Shown here one piece after another: positions 43,671-53,751 of a stretch of 64,000 bases of DNA. Location: contig CM035307.1 in assembly GCA_002900995.3 (NCBI GenBank), forward strand, positions 4,108,270 through 4,172,269. The letters are read 5' to 3'. The notes under the pieces were generated by a model that was not told the DNA's origin, made no database searches, and worked only from the letters and a program-made list of their open reading frames with translations. The position numbers and the translations under genes were made by a program. How positions within the stretch are numbered: position 1 is the first letter of the stretch; each line of letters opens with the position of its first letter. The stretch is from Ganoderma boninense (lineage: Eukaryota; Basidiomycota; Agaricomycetes; Polyporales; Polyporaceae).

Positions 43671-44706
43671 ACGGTGTCGCCAGCGAGACCACTTATTCCT
43701 GCCAACACCTCTCAACTCCGTTTCATACGACCATCTACCCTCTACTTGACAGCATTCGCTTGTCAAGGGCGTTTGCCAGAACAGCTCTCCGAGACGGTTG
43801 CGGGTACCTTTCTGTACGGTACAGAGCAGCGGTAGACCGTAATGCAGGAATAGAGATGCCTTCGTTGTGGGAGGATTCTGGTCATCAGGTGCGATGTATA
43901 TTGGCCCCGTTATATTCCCCCACGATCTACGGAACGGCGGTTCAATGACGCCTATGAACACCGTCGGTGCGTTTAAGAAGCTCCTCTCCTACAATACCGC
44001 CTCTCGTTTTAGGGCTCTACAATCCCTCTTGGCCCCCACCACCACAGTCCCGAAATCCGGAATGCAGACTACACGAAGATTTTGGGGCGATGGAGAATCA
44101 TACGCTTGAGAACGAAGATGATTATGGAGAACGGCATCGGCAGAATAGCCCTTCGGTTGCGTAATCTGACAGCCTGCTGCATGCCTCCTGCTGAAGCTGA
44201 AGCACAGCTCAAAGTCAAATTGAGTGAACATGGTGCTGCGGCAATAGCACAGACGCTTTAGCAGCAGAATGTGTCTTTTCAACCGTGCTGGTGAACAGGT
44301 TTCATGCAGCACCCTTCTTTCTCCTCGCCGTCCCCCTCCCTTATTCCTTCTCACGACCATTTACGCCCTCATGACTCCGACAGACATGCTACAAAAATCA
44401 AGTGTTTCCATTCATACAGCAAAGTGCCACGATGGAATCAATGTCACCAACTGGGAGGAACAAAGCCATCCAGCGTCCCGCGGCACGAGAATGGTCGATC
44501 GCCCAACACGTTTCCTCATCGTCTCTGTCAACAAGAAGGCTGACGATAGTGTCCTTCGTCGGACTCTGGCAAGATGGGAGCACGAGGGGTCGATCACAAC
44601 GGCGAAGTGTTAGTCCACATATCGTTCACGATGTCACCCACACTTCAACCTACTCCACAGTTACCGATTCCTGGGATACACAGAGCCAGGTGAAGGCCTG
44701 AAAGCT
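43671..44706. other. Intergenic region upstream of an RdRP relic
   Basis: No recognisable gene. The N-terminal part of the RNA-dependent RNA polymerase that should precede 44707 was not found here, so the relic is 5'-truncated. Confidence 0.45.
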
Positions 44707-45400
44707 TATGTTCTTCCGCGAAGACGACGACTGGACTGTCCAACGGCTCCTAGAGAGCTTCGGCGACCTTCCCGCTGTGTACGTCAAGTCGGGATACGGC
44801 AAGTACGCCGCACGTCTGGGACTGTCCTTCTCCTCCACCATCCAGTTATTTGATGTACGAGTGCTTCTTCCTCCCTCGCAATGTGTGCTAAAGATGGGTC
44901 CACATAGATCCATCACGAGTGCGCAATTGAGATCCCCGACCTCTTGGCCCCCGATGGGTCTCTCCACAGCGACGGCTGCGGGATGATCCGCGAAACCTTC
45001 GCTGCCCAGGTGTGCAAAGAGCACGACATTCCGCCGGATACAACAGGTACGCGTTAGCATCAACTTACAGAACGCTTGACACGGCGTTACGGTGTCGCGC
45101 CATGCGAACGTCGATTTTCCAAGCACTGTTTAACATGGTGCATAGTGTTTTAGGTCCGCTGGGGAGGCGTTAAGGGCTTGCTCGTTCGCTACCCCGACGA
45201 TGCATTCGATCGACACTGTAAGAAGCATGCTCAAGCACGAAGCGGCCGTTTCAAGATCGCATATCGTCCCTCGATGTTCAAATACGGGGGTGGGCCAACC
45301 GTCCTCGAGCTGCACGACCATAATTCCCCGCCTCCTGCCGCACGGCTCAATCTGCAGTTCACGGCGCTACCTCTTGCACGACGAATCCGAAACCGCGAGC
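44707..45400 (+). pseudogene. Relic of a QDE-1-type RNA-dependent RNA polymerase (RNAi pathway)
   Basis: Three blocks match the eukaryotic RdRP family used in RNA silencing: FFREDDDWTVQRLLESFGDL with YGKYAARLGLSFSST (44708-44853); ECAIEIPDLLAPDGSLHSDG and CGMIRETFAAQVCKEHDIPP (44909-45048); and VRWGGVKGLLVRYPDDAFD with YRPSMFKYGGG and RLNLQF (45153-45360). Introns of normal size lie between them. The gene is broken: at the third block's start, the family's Gln codon (in the V/A-F-Q-(V/I)-R motif) is TAG at 45151-45153, a CAG-to-TAG change. After RLNLQF the frame shifts. The N-terminal region and the catalytic DxDGD loop are absent. A cellular gene, not a virus. The product cannot be active. 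Confidence 0.8.
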
Positions 45401-45465
45401 GCCGGTTGCCACCAGGGTACGCATTCCCCCTATCAAATGTTCAACTGCTAGCCACGAATGGAGGA

Positions 45466-45968
45466 TCATCTCCGCCAACGGTTACGCTCGGTGGTATCTC
45501 TGCGCTTGTGATATTGAAGTTCGGGAGAAGAAGCAGAACGGCTTTTGGGTCTCAGTCAGGTACGACATCGGTGAACTTCGCGAGGCCAATCATACACCAC
45601 GCCAATCTCGCTGTCCCCGCCCTGAGCCCCAGCCCGACGAAGATGACTCCCCTCAACAGGAGAGGAGGAGGACCTCGTCGCTGAGCACGGTGCTGGAGGA
45701 GTCCGTTCAAGATGACGATAACGATGGCTCGAGCGATTCCGACTCTGCTCCTGATTCTGACATGTCCATCCGCATCCGCACGTCTGCCTCCTCCTCGCAC
45801 GCGGAGTTAGCTGCCAGTCACTCTCCGCCTCTGTCGCCCGCACCCTCTCTGCCTATCGCTACCGCCGCGGCGTGGGCTCGGCCCTTGGTCGCAGACAACC
45901 CGAAGCCGCGAGGTCCTGTCGCGACGCCGCTCATATCGCAGTGCTTGTCTGGAGGGGCCCACAGTTGA
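45466..45968 (+). CDS. Orphan 3' exon of an unidentified gene (partial)
   Basis: An open frame without its own start codon reads as protein: WRIISANGYARWYLCACDIE, then KKQNGFWVSVRYDIGELREA, then an acidic, Ser/Asp-rich segment (SVQDDDNDGSSDSDSA) and a Ser/Pro-rich tail ending at TGA 45966-45968. The first part has the composition of a folded domain (Trp, Tyr, Cys). I do not recognise the family. It lies right after the polymerase relic on the same strand, so it could be the tail of that decayed gene, an unrelated gene fragment, or a chance join of the two. Confidence that it is coding is moderate; no function is offered. Confidence 0.4.
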
Positions 45969-46998
45969 AAGCTGTGGGGGAACCAAACGCATCGGAGATA
46001 CACCTGCAGAGACGTAAGCTGCCGGTACATGGCGAAGGAGCGCAAGATCGGAACGCCCGAGGTCTGGGTGCCCGCTGAATAGGGGCGCGGGGAGCAGGAC
46101 ATGTACTATGTATCCTGATCTGAGACGCGATTGGCATGCAATACTATATGTGAGTGGAAGGACTGCGAGGACGTCTCTTTGTGTAATTTATCGAATGTTG
46201 GGAGACGCATGCATGAACTCCCCTGTCGTTCGGCGAGGACGGGTACTGGCATGGATACCGCTTCTCGACATGCACAAACTTACAGATATATTTGTTCGCT
46301 CGTTATTCGCGTTCATAACGAATCAAGCTTAAGTTCCGTTTGTCCAGATTTTCAAGTATCGACAGTACAAATTCGGACTGCACCTATTGAACGGCATCGC
46401 GGTACTGGTGGCAGGTGGAACCAGGCTAGGCCTGCCAGGAATGCGTGAGCGCCCGCAGAGCGCCCATCGGCGCTCCCCGAAGTTCTCGTCAAGAGTCCGC
46501 GAGCCTCGGGCCGATACTCGTCACTTCTCTCTACCTAATCCGCCTCCACCACTCCAGGTAGCTCTCCAGAACTACAATAGAGCGTGCACATTATTTTCAT
46601 GCTCTACCGCCGCCCATCTGACACCTCCGCCCAACAACACGAACAGACCATTCTTCCACCCCGGGGGTTGACCTGAATATCTATCTCCGCTGTATGTACC
46701 CTCGGGCGGACGGTACACCATACAGCAGCAATCTTGCAAATGTTATCGCGGAAGCACGACCTTGCCCATTCAAGTGCGACGTACTCTCCCGATCAATCAC
46801 GAAATCGCATGGCAGTCTAAACACGCCCGGAACAATAAGGGCGTAAACCTTCGGTGCGTTGAAGGAGCCTCTCCCTTCCCTCCTTCCTATCCACTGCTAC
46901 ATCCCAGCTATTACCACCATAGTCCTAATCTTTTGCTACGGACCCTGCGCCGTTACGATCGCGAGCTTTCCCGCTTTCTGAGAGCACGCTGGTGCACT
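45969..46998. other. Intergenic region
   Basis: No gene seen; this includes the 3' flank of the first DUF3237-like gene. Confidence 0.45.
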
Positions 46999-47812
46999 CT
47001 AGCTCGCTTCCTGGTACATCGTAACGCCCACGACCTGGGGGTTGGACGTATCGATCTGGATGATGAGGAACTTGCTGTTCATCCACGAGTGTGTCGGCGA
47101 GTCCGTCTCCACATGCCTGCAAAGCCAAGCCAGCCGTCATCAGCGCTGCCGCGTAATATGTCCACATCCCCGTCTCGCGAGGACCAAACCATGCGGACTT
47201 ACGCGTACGTCCACTCGGTCGCCGTGTTGCCGTTCCTGTGCGCAGAAGGCATCCAAGGTCCACCCATGGTCAGCTGGCCGCTCTGGGACGGGCACACGCG
47301 TGGCACAGTGCTCAGCGATCGTGCTCACCAGACGCCATTCATGGACACCGACGCGAAGTGCCCGTCTGCGCTCCAGGTGAGTGGCATGATGGCCCGGGGG
47401 AAGCCCAGCTCTCCCGGAGTGGAGAGGACCCCGTTGTCCGAAAACGAGATGATGTTCGCGACGACCTCGCCGGTTGTGACGTTCGACAGGCTCCCGCTAC
47501 GTAACGGTATAGTACGACACGGAGTGTCTCGGTGACGTCAGTGATGCAACTTCAACAGCTTCGGCTTCGACTTCAAGGCGACGACGACTCGGAGCGGGGG
47601 ACTTACCCGCTTGCGGCGAGATGGAGACGGGTCCCGAACGGCCCTATGGCGCTGTAATGGGCGGATGGGCTGAACTGCCCTGTGAGGATAGCGGTGAATT
47701 GGGGTGGGGGTGGGGGTGGGGGTGGGGCGACAGGGCTCTGCGCGGACACCGTTGCTGCCCAGGCGGCGATGCTGGCGACAGCAAGCTGCGGGAGGAACGA
47801 GGAGGTGCGCAT
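46999..47812 (-). CDS. Secreted DUF3237-like small protein, copy A
   Basis: Four exons: 47812-47607, 47496-47329, 47235-47203 and 47116-46999, all junctions in frame. The product is about 175 residues. It begins with a signal peptide (LAVASIAAWAATVSA) and a PPPPPPP linker, then QFTAILTGQFSP, LSNVTTGEVVANIISFSDNG, IMPLTWSADGHFASVSM, EWTYAHVETDSPTHSWMNSK and VGVTMYQEAS. The layout (a barrel-like fold, then R/H-(F/V)-ET-(D/G)-xPxYxW(L/M)N near the C-terminus) resembles DUF3237 (UPF0311) proteins, of unknown function. It is the most diverged of three tandem copies: HSWMNSKFLIIQ replaces the YSWMNGKFFIAQ of the others. Secretion is inferred from the signal peptide. Confidence 0.78.
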
Positions 47813-47900
47813 CTTATTCTGAAGGGATGAAGTTGGTGTTGAACACGGTGGGGGGGGGGGCTGGGGTGAAGTTGAATGGTAAATACTCGCCCAGCCTGCC

Positions 47901-47910
47901 TTTTATCCTG
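47901..47910 (-). promoter_or_regulatory. TATA-like box of DUF3237 copy A
   Basis: AGGATAAAAG about 90 nt upstream of the ATG. The same GGATAAAAG box, followed by conserved flanking sequence, occurs upstream of copy C, and CATAAAAG upstream of copy B. Confidence 0.45.
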
Positions 47911-48323
47911 GTGCTGTGGCTTACATCTGGGAAACCACCGGCCGCAACTCGGGCATCTTCCGCTTTCCTCGTCGGAATCAGCTGCCTCAGACCAATTGTC
48001 ATCATTCAATGTTCTTGCTCTTGGTATTATAAAACCCAGCAGGTTCTTGCAGGCCTTCCGGATGTGCGGGCAGATCTACGGAGACACTTCACGATGGCAT
48101 AGCTCATGTTAGGCGGTGCATGCTGGCATGCCCGCCCGCCGTTCAAGTACTCGCCTCGGCCTACGGATTCTTGACATGCACGCACCAGGTGCTCGTTTTT
48201 CCGCTGTTCAAGGTATTCATACGCATATAGCTAAAGTTGCCATACATCCAGCTCATCAATCCGTCTACCCTCGGCACTGCTGCGTCCAAGAAGCCCCTGC
48301 TCTACTTTCAATAAATTCCCCTC

Positions 48324-49098
48324 CTAAGAGGACGCTGACGCACTCGCGCTCGTCTCCTGGTATATGGTGAAGCTGCGGACCGCCGGGCTGACCAAGTCGA
48401 CCTGGGCGATGAAAAACTTGCCGTTCATCCACGAGTACGTCGGCGAGTCCGTCTCCACGTGCCTGCACAGTCCGAAACGTCAGCACCATGACTGCACGGT
48501 ACGTCCCCAACTCCCCTCGTGCCTCGTCTCTCTCAGCGAGACCAAGCGTCGTGGACTTACGCATACTGCCAAGCGTAGGGGGCGCCCGTGTCGCTCTCGT
48601 TCCTGCCCGCACAATGCCCGGTCAGATGCGGTCGCTGGCCATGCCTGCCTGTACGGAGCCTTTGTGCTTACCTCACCCCAGAGGTCGACATCGACGCGAA
48701 GTGCTCGTCTGCCCTCCAGACGATCGGCATGTTGAGGGCTGGGAAGCCCAGCCCCGAGTCGGAGACGATCCCGTTGTCCGCGAAGGACAGGATGTCCGCG
48801 ACGACCTCGCCCGTCGTCGCGTCCGACAGGGTTCCGCTGCGGGGTCCGGGTCAGCGTGTCACCAAGTAGTAAGTCCGAGACTCCCGTATTTGACCAATAC
48901 TCACCCGTCCATGGCGTGGTGGCGGCGGATCCCGAACGGCCCGGTGGTGTTGTACCGGACGGACTCGGACACGTTGTACTGCCCGGTGAAGACGGCGGTG
49001 AACTGGGGTGCGGCGGGGAGAGAGCTCTGCACGGACGCCGGTGCCGTCGACGCGGCGAGCGCTCTGGCAAGAAGCAAGTGGGACGAGGAGGGGCGCAT
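48324..49098 (-). CDS. Secreted DUF3237-like small protein, copy B
   Basis: Exons 49098-48905, 48836-48677, 48602-48561 and 48462-48324. It starts MRPSSSHLLLARALAAS, a likely signal peptide, then PQFTAVFTGQYNVSESV, the conserved block LSDATTGEVVADILSFADNG, SDTGAPYAWQY and HVETDSPTYSWMNGKFFIAQ, and it ends with a short Ser/Ala tail not present in copies A and C. A CCCC run at 48676-48679, exactly at the exon 2 donor, has one base too many: the donor should be GG|GTGAG as in copy C, and the extra base shifts exon 3 out of frame. If real, this copy is broken; a sequence error is as likely. Function unknown. Confidence 0.72.
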
Positions 49099-49188
49099 GT
49101 CCAACAAGTTGGTCTTGAAGCTGGTGCAAGCTTTGAAGGAGGTGTGTGCTGGGGTGTGCCAGATGCGAGTACTACTTGTATTGCATGT

Positions 49189-49198
49189 CTTTTATGGT
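49189..49198 (-). promoter_or_regulatory. TATA-like box of DUF3237 copy B
   Basis: ACCATAAAAG about 91 nt upstream of the ATG at 49098, at the same distance as in the sister copies. Confidence 0.4.
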
Positions 49199-50638
49199 CT
49201 CGATTGACTTGCAGATAGATACCGGGAGCCTGGAGTTCCTGCGGCGTCCTCCTGCCGCGTTCGAAGCGAACAGTCTGTCCACTTCCACGCTCGTTTTCGC
49301 TCTGGATACATGAAACATTGGGCTCCAGGAGGCATGCTGGGTATGCGGGTGGAAGTACGGAGACGCCTCTGAGCGGAATTAATTGAATGCTGCGTGGCGC
49401 AGGCGTGGTCCTCCTCCAGTCCAAGGTGACGAAGTCGATACTGGCATATTGGTCCTTAAGATGCACATGGTGAGTGTTCCGATGTCGTCCGTCTGTTGTT
49501 TTCATCCGCTAATAAGGCAATTAAGAACGTCGTTTGTTTGTTGAATCAACCCATTGAATGTCAAAGGGCAAGCCGAGGTTGTGCCCTTCAAGACCTATGT
49601 ACTGTAGTCCATTTCGCGGTTTCAGTGATAGTCACGCACTTTAGTCATCGTCAATCGGCCCTCGTCCTCTCCATTCGTACTGTAGATTCGGATGCACCTT
49701 CGAGTCCTCTCTTAGCGCGACTTGTTTTCGCCCGAGGTCGGCTCCTTCGTTCCTGGCCGAAGACCCGGGGCGGTTGAGTCTTGCTCAGGCTGGATGTAGG
49801 GGGTGAAATCGTAATGCTTTGAAGGAGGCTTTTGAATGCGCTTAAGGTTGGGAGCGAAGATGGAAGAACGATGGCAGACAGAAAGGATGGCGAAGGAGGT
49901 TATGGACATCCTCGTAAGGTAGTTATCCTCGTAAGGTAGTTCACATAGCGGCGTCATGGCATCCGGCCATGGCTGTTGCTAGACATCGGGTGAGCTCTGG
50001 ATCCACTGAGGTCGACGATGGTGGTGAAAAACCAGTATCTTCGGAACACCTGCTAATTGTCGAGGCATGTCGCCAAACCCCTATAGTTTTCCCCCGCGGC
50101 TACCAGTGCGTGGAGAACCAGATCCGCATGCTGTTCACTGGACTCCGAGTCAGCACCGGCGGCGACGAGCTTTTGCGCGATTTCGAAAGAACCACATTCA
50201 AGTTGCGAACTTACCTTACGTTCTCGAGTTTCCCACCCTGTCTCTCCGTCGGAAAACCACCATGTCCTGATACCCCTTGAGAATGAGAATGTTGTCTGAG
50301 CTTGGTGATGGAAAATATACGAGGTGGTATCTTGGCCGTCACAATCTGAGTCCGAATCAGATATACCATTCCAGACAAGCGCATCTGCGCGTCTACGAAC
50401 CTCTTCCTTGCTTATTACTCTCTCGATTTCGATCCATTCAATATGTTCAACATTCAGGTGCGTGTTATATTTCAATTTTCTCCATAGTTTCCTCAAACAA
50501 CGACAGCCCTACAGGGATAGCACGTGCTCATGTAGAGCCTGGGCATGTTCAAGAAATCAGTGGCCCTCTGTATTCCTGACGCTGTCATACAATCTACTGG
50601 GATCGCCAACCTCCTTCTTAAGAGGACTCTAGCGCACT
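49199..50638. other. Intergenic region with a possible gene relic
   Basis: No intact gene. On the minus strand, 50496-50310 reads VEHIEWIEIERVISKEEVRR and then an acidic Ser/Asp run. This resembles the charged C-terminal tail of the DUF6697 protein at 37529-39762 (WIELEREKALEKQRR) and may be a decayed copy; the match is short and weak. Confidence 0.35.
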
Positions 50639-51371
50639 CTAGCTCGTCTCCTCGTACATCGTGACAGTCAGGGTCGGGAGGTTGGTCGAGTCGACCTGGG
50701 CGATGAAGAACTTGCCGTTCATCCACGAGTACGTCGGCGAGTCCGTCTCCACGTGCCTGCAACGCCAACGCCACGCCAGCACCAGCATCAGCACCGCACT
50801 TCCCTATCCCAAGTTGCGCAGACTTACGCGTACGTCCATGCGACATCTGAGGTCGCGGCGCTGCCCGCACAAGGTCGAAGGCCCATTCAGTCCTGGCTCT
50901 CCTGGTAGAGTCTGGGGCAGCGATGCGGTAGTACTCACCCGACGCCCTCCATGGTCACCGACGCGAAGTGCCCGTCCCCGCTCCAGGTGAGCGGCATCAT
51001 GGCGGATGGGTAGCGCGCCCCCGAATCGCTCGTCACCCCGTTGTTGGAGAACGAGGTGATGTTCGCGACGACCTCGCCTGTCGTCACGTTCAACAGGCTC
51101 CCGCTATGGATGGCGCGGAGGATCGCGGTCAGTGGTTTTCCAGCCGAAGTCGACGAATCGAAAATTCCATTCACCCGCTAGCTATAGCTTCGAGGTGGAC
51201 CCGGGTCCCGAACGGCCCCGCGGTTTCGTCCTGGTAGGTGGCGTTGAACTGCCCGGTGAGGATGGCCGTGAACTGGGGTGGGGCGGGGGTGGGGGGGCTC
51301 TGCGCGGACACCGTTGCGGCAGAAGCGGCAAGGACGACAGCAAGGGGGGAGAGGATGACGGCGGAGCGCAT
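50639..51371 (-). CDS. Secreted DUF3237-like small protein, copy C
   Basis: The cleanest member of the trio: exons 51371-51175, 51103-50939, 50860-50828 and 50756-50639; three introns in phase 2; 170 residues. Signal peptide MRSAVILSPLAVVLAASAAT, a short Pro-rich linker, QFTAILTGQFNATYQDETAG, LLNVTTGEVVANITSFSNNG, MMPLTWSGDGHFASVTMEG, DVAWTYA, HVETDSPTYSWMNGKFFIAQ and a C-terminal LTVTMYEETS. The start at 51371 is chosen because it is the ATG that opens the signal peptide. Exon lengths (about 200/165/33/118) are almost the same in all three copies, so they arose by tandem duplication. The DUF3237 assignment is from remembered motif pattern; the role is unknown. Confidence 0.8.
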
Positions 51372-51457
51372 CGTGGTCTTCAAGTTGAAGGCTGGAGTTA
51401 ACGTTGATGTTCAACACACGGTGTGTGCTGTGATGTGAGTGCTCGTCCTGGCCTGTC

Positions 51458-51465
51458 TTTTATCC
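51458..51465 (-). promoter_or_regulatory. TATA-like box of DUF3237 copy C
   Basis: GATAAAAG on the minus strand, about 87 nt upstream of the ATG at 51371, inside a promoter segment that is also recognisable upstream of copy A. Confidence 0.45.
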
Positions 51466-52439
51466 TCCAAGTGTGGCTCACAGTTGGGAAAACCACCAGC
51501 CTCGAAACCTCTCGCTTCGCTCATGGGAGCGAATGGCCTGTGCATTGCCAGCCTTGTTCTCGGTGCTCTGTATGCACAAAGTCCCGCATCGGCCTTCGCT
51601 AGGCATCCACGGTGTGTGGGTGAAAGTACTGAATGATTCCTGAGGGGTTCATCGAATGGTTGGGCGACGTGTACATGGTCCTCCAGCTGGTCAAGGGGGC
51701 GCGGTCGGGAATTTGACATGCATCTTGTAAGTTTCCTTTTGTACGTGCTCTGCTCGCATCCGCTACGAGGCTAGCTAAGGCCTCCGTTCGTTTAAGTTGT
51801 CAGCCATTAATCACACGAGCCACAAGTCGTGCAAGTTACAGTAGAATCAGGGTGGCTCTCCACTCGTACTGTAAACCGAAGTAAATGCATGTGCATATGT
51901 CCGAGTCTGGGTCATCTCTGAACATACAATCCCCCCCCCCCCCGTGGTCGCCTTTTGCATTCTTGCGCACCTGGGATGAAGTGGCCCGTCCTAGAGCAGT
52001 TGCGGATGCAATGGTGATTGCATGATAGAGATTCAAGAACATACCCGAGAGCGACGATATAAGAACGGAATGCAAAACAGACCATTAGATAGCCTGCCGG
52101 AGCCGAAGCTCTGAACGAGGATGAGAATTGCCCATGATATAATATGAATGTGTATCTTGATGTGGAACATGCGCGTGAGGGGATCGTAGGTAACACAGCG
52201 ACAGATGTACAGCGATGTACAGTACAGAAAACAATTATGTGCGCAGGCAACGCCTCCGTCTGCGACAATGGAACACCGCCCAATCGCGACTCGCGGCCAT
52301 GTATCATGCGCGAATCTTAATACAGCCGCCGCGCCCGCGCAGGCAGGAGTACATATATGCAAGGGCGGCGCGGGGAAGAGAACATCACAGCGCTCACCAC
52401 TCGCCACTGCCCGCCTTCCCCAAGCTGATCCTCATCTTG
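51466..52439. other. Intergenic region
   Basis: No gene recognised. A run of 13 C lies at 51931-51943. Bases 52209-52233 contain short repeated GATGTACAG units. From about 52323 the sequence is duplicated at 62828. Confidence 0.5.
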
Positions 52440-53494
52440 CTAATCGGCCTCCATGAGTTCGAGGTAGCTCTCTGGGACGAGAGCGTGGCCGCCTTCCTCG
52501 CGTTCCACCACTGCCCATCCAACACCACCACCCCTCCCAACAACGTGGACGATCTGCTCCTCCTCCAGGGCCATCTCCGCAGTGCCCTCCGGCTCGAAAG
52601 CGTAAAGGGCACGATAGATCCCGGGTATCAGCGTCTCCTCTGGCACGTCCTCAGAGCCGTAGTCTCCCTCGTCCTCGTCGTCCTCGTCGGCGGGCGAGGA
52701 CATGGTGAAGTTCTTGTCCAGATCCGACTGTGACGGCCGGCTGCTGGCCTGCTGCGCACCGTCTTCCGCACTGCCCCAGGAGAAGCGGCTGCTCAGCGTA
52801 TTCCACTGGTATCTCCCCCAGTCTCCCGGGGCCTCGTCCTCGTCCTCCTCTCCTCGCGAGGACCCGACAGACGACGCAGACGCGGACGAGTACGTAGACC
52901 AGCGTCGTCTTGGCCGGTTCGGGCGTGGAGCATCGGGGCCCCCGCCTATGTGTCGCTCGTCCGACGGCGGGAAGCCAAAGTCGCGAATCTTGAAGAACAG
53001 TATGCGGGGTTTCGACAGCTGCGCGGATGGAGAGGGGATGGTCGTGGTCGTGGAAGAGGTGGACGGTTCGGGTTCGTGCAGCGGCTGCGGCTGCGGGGTG
53101 AGGGAGAAGGAGGCGGAGGACACCTTCGACTGGCGCCGCGAGCGGGCCGTCGAGGAGTGGCGGGAGAGCGCCGCGGATGCCCGTCTTGACACGGCGGGGC
53201 TCGGGGGCGCAGGACGAGACGAGGTGAGCGAGTCGCGGTTCGAGGAGTTGCTGAGTGCCGCGGCGGCAGCCGCAGTCAGCGAGACCGGGGTGTCCGAGGC
53301 GAGTGGGGGTCGGGCATGGTGATCTGGGCCGTCGGCGTCTTGATCTGGAAGACGGACCCTGGGGTGGGGGTGGTGGGAGACACGGCGGACATGCTTACGG
53401 ACAGAGGCCGGGGTGGGCTGAGCGTGCCCGTCGGGGTCACAGCGCCGTCTCGGTCGCGGTGGGGCATCGTGTGCGTGTCCTGGCTGGGGCTGCT
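52323..53494. repeat. Segmental duplication, copy 1
   Basis: Near-identical to 62828-64000 in the same orientation (offset 10505, then 10506 after a 1-base difference). It starts about 110 nt past the SH3 stop codon and runs past the point where the second copy is cut by the window end. Confidence 0.95.
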
Positions 53495-53751
53495 GTCCGG
53501 GTCGGGGGCGTCGGGGGCGCCGCTGAGGGTCTTGGAGGACGATGGGCGCGATGCGAACTCGTGTGCGCCAAGACGCGGCGGGGGGTAGAATGGCGATCCT
53601 GGAGAGGGGAAGGGGGAGCTAGACGCTCTCTCGACTGGAAGCGTCAGACGCAGTTCTGGAACCGCAGTGGACACTATAAAATAAGCTCGATGTTTGCGTC
53701 CACCCTTCTGGCGCACGTACCGGCGGTGTCCTGTGCGACGACGGAGGCCAT
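52440..53751 (-). CDS. SH3-domain protein (NBP2/Skb5-like), copy 1
   Basis: Exon 1 is ATG 53751 (MASVVAQDTA), then an intron GTACGTGCG...TTATAG, then a long exon to TAG 52442-52440. The product is about 400 residues. Most of it is disordered and Ser/Pro/Arg-rich (PSSSKTLSGAPDAPD, HRDRDGAVTPTGTLSPP). A short conserved ILFFKIRDFGFPPSDERHIG segment follows, then an acidic linker, and a C-terminal SH3 domain (YRALYAFEPEGTAEMALEEE, VGWAVVEREEGGHALVPESY). C-terminal SH3 with ALVPESYLEL recalls yeast Nbp2 and fission yeast Skb5, adaptors in stress and polarity kinase signalling; this is a family-level guess. One break: the GGGGG run 53305-53309 is one base shorter than in copy 2 (63810-63815), which puts the upstream part out of frame with the SH3 part. 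Confidence 0.82.

Noticed and set aside
47850..47860. G11 run, and the C13 run at 51931-51943
   Set aside because: They lie upstream of secreted-protein genes, but simple homopolymers are expected and their true length is unreliable.
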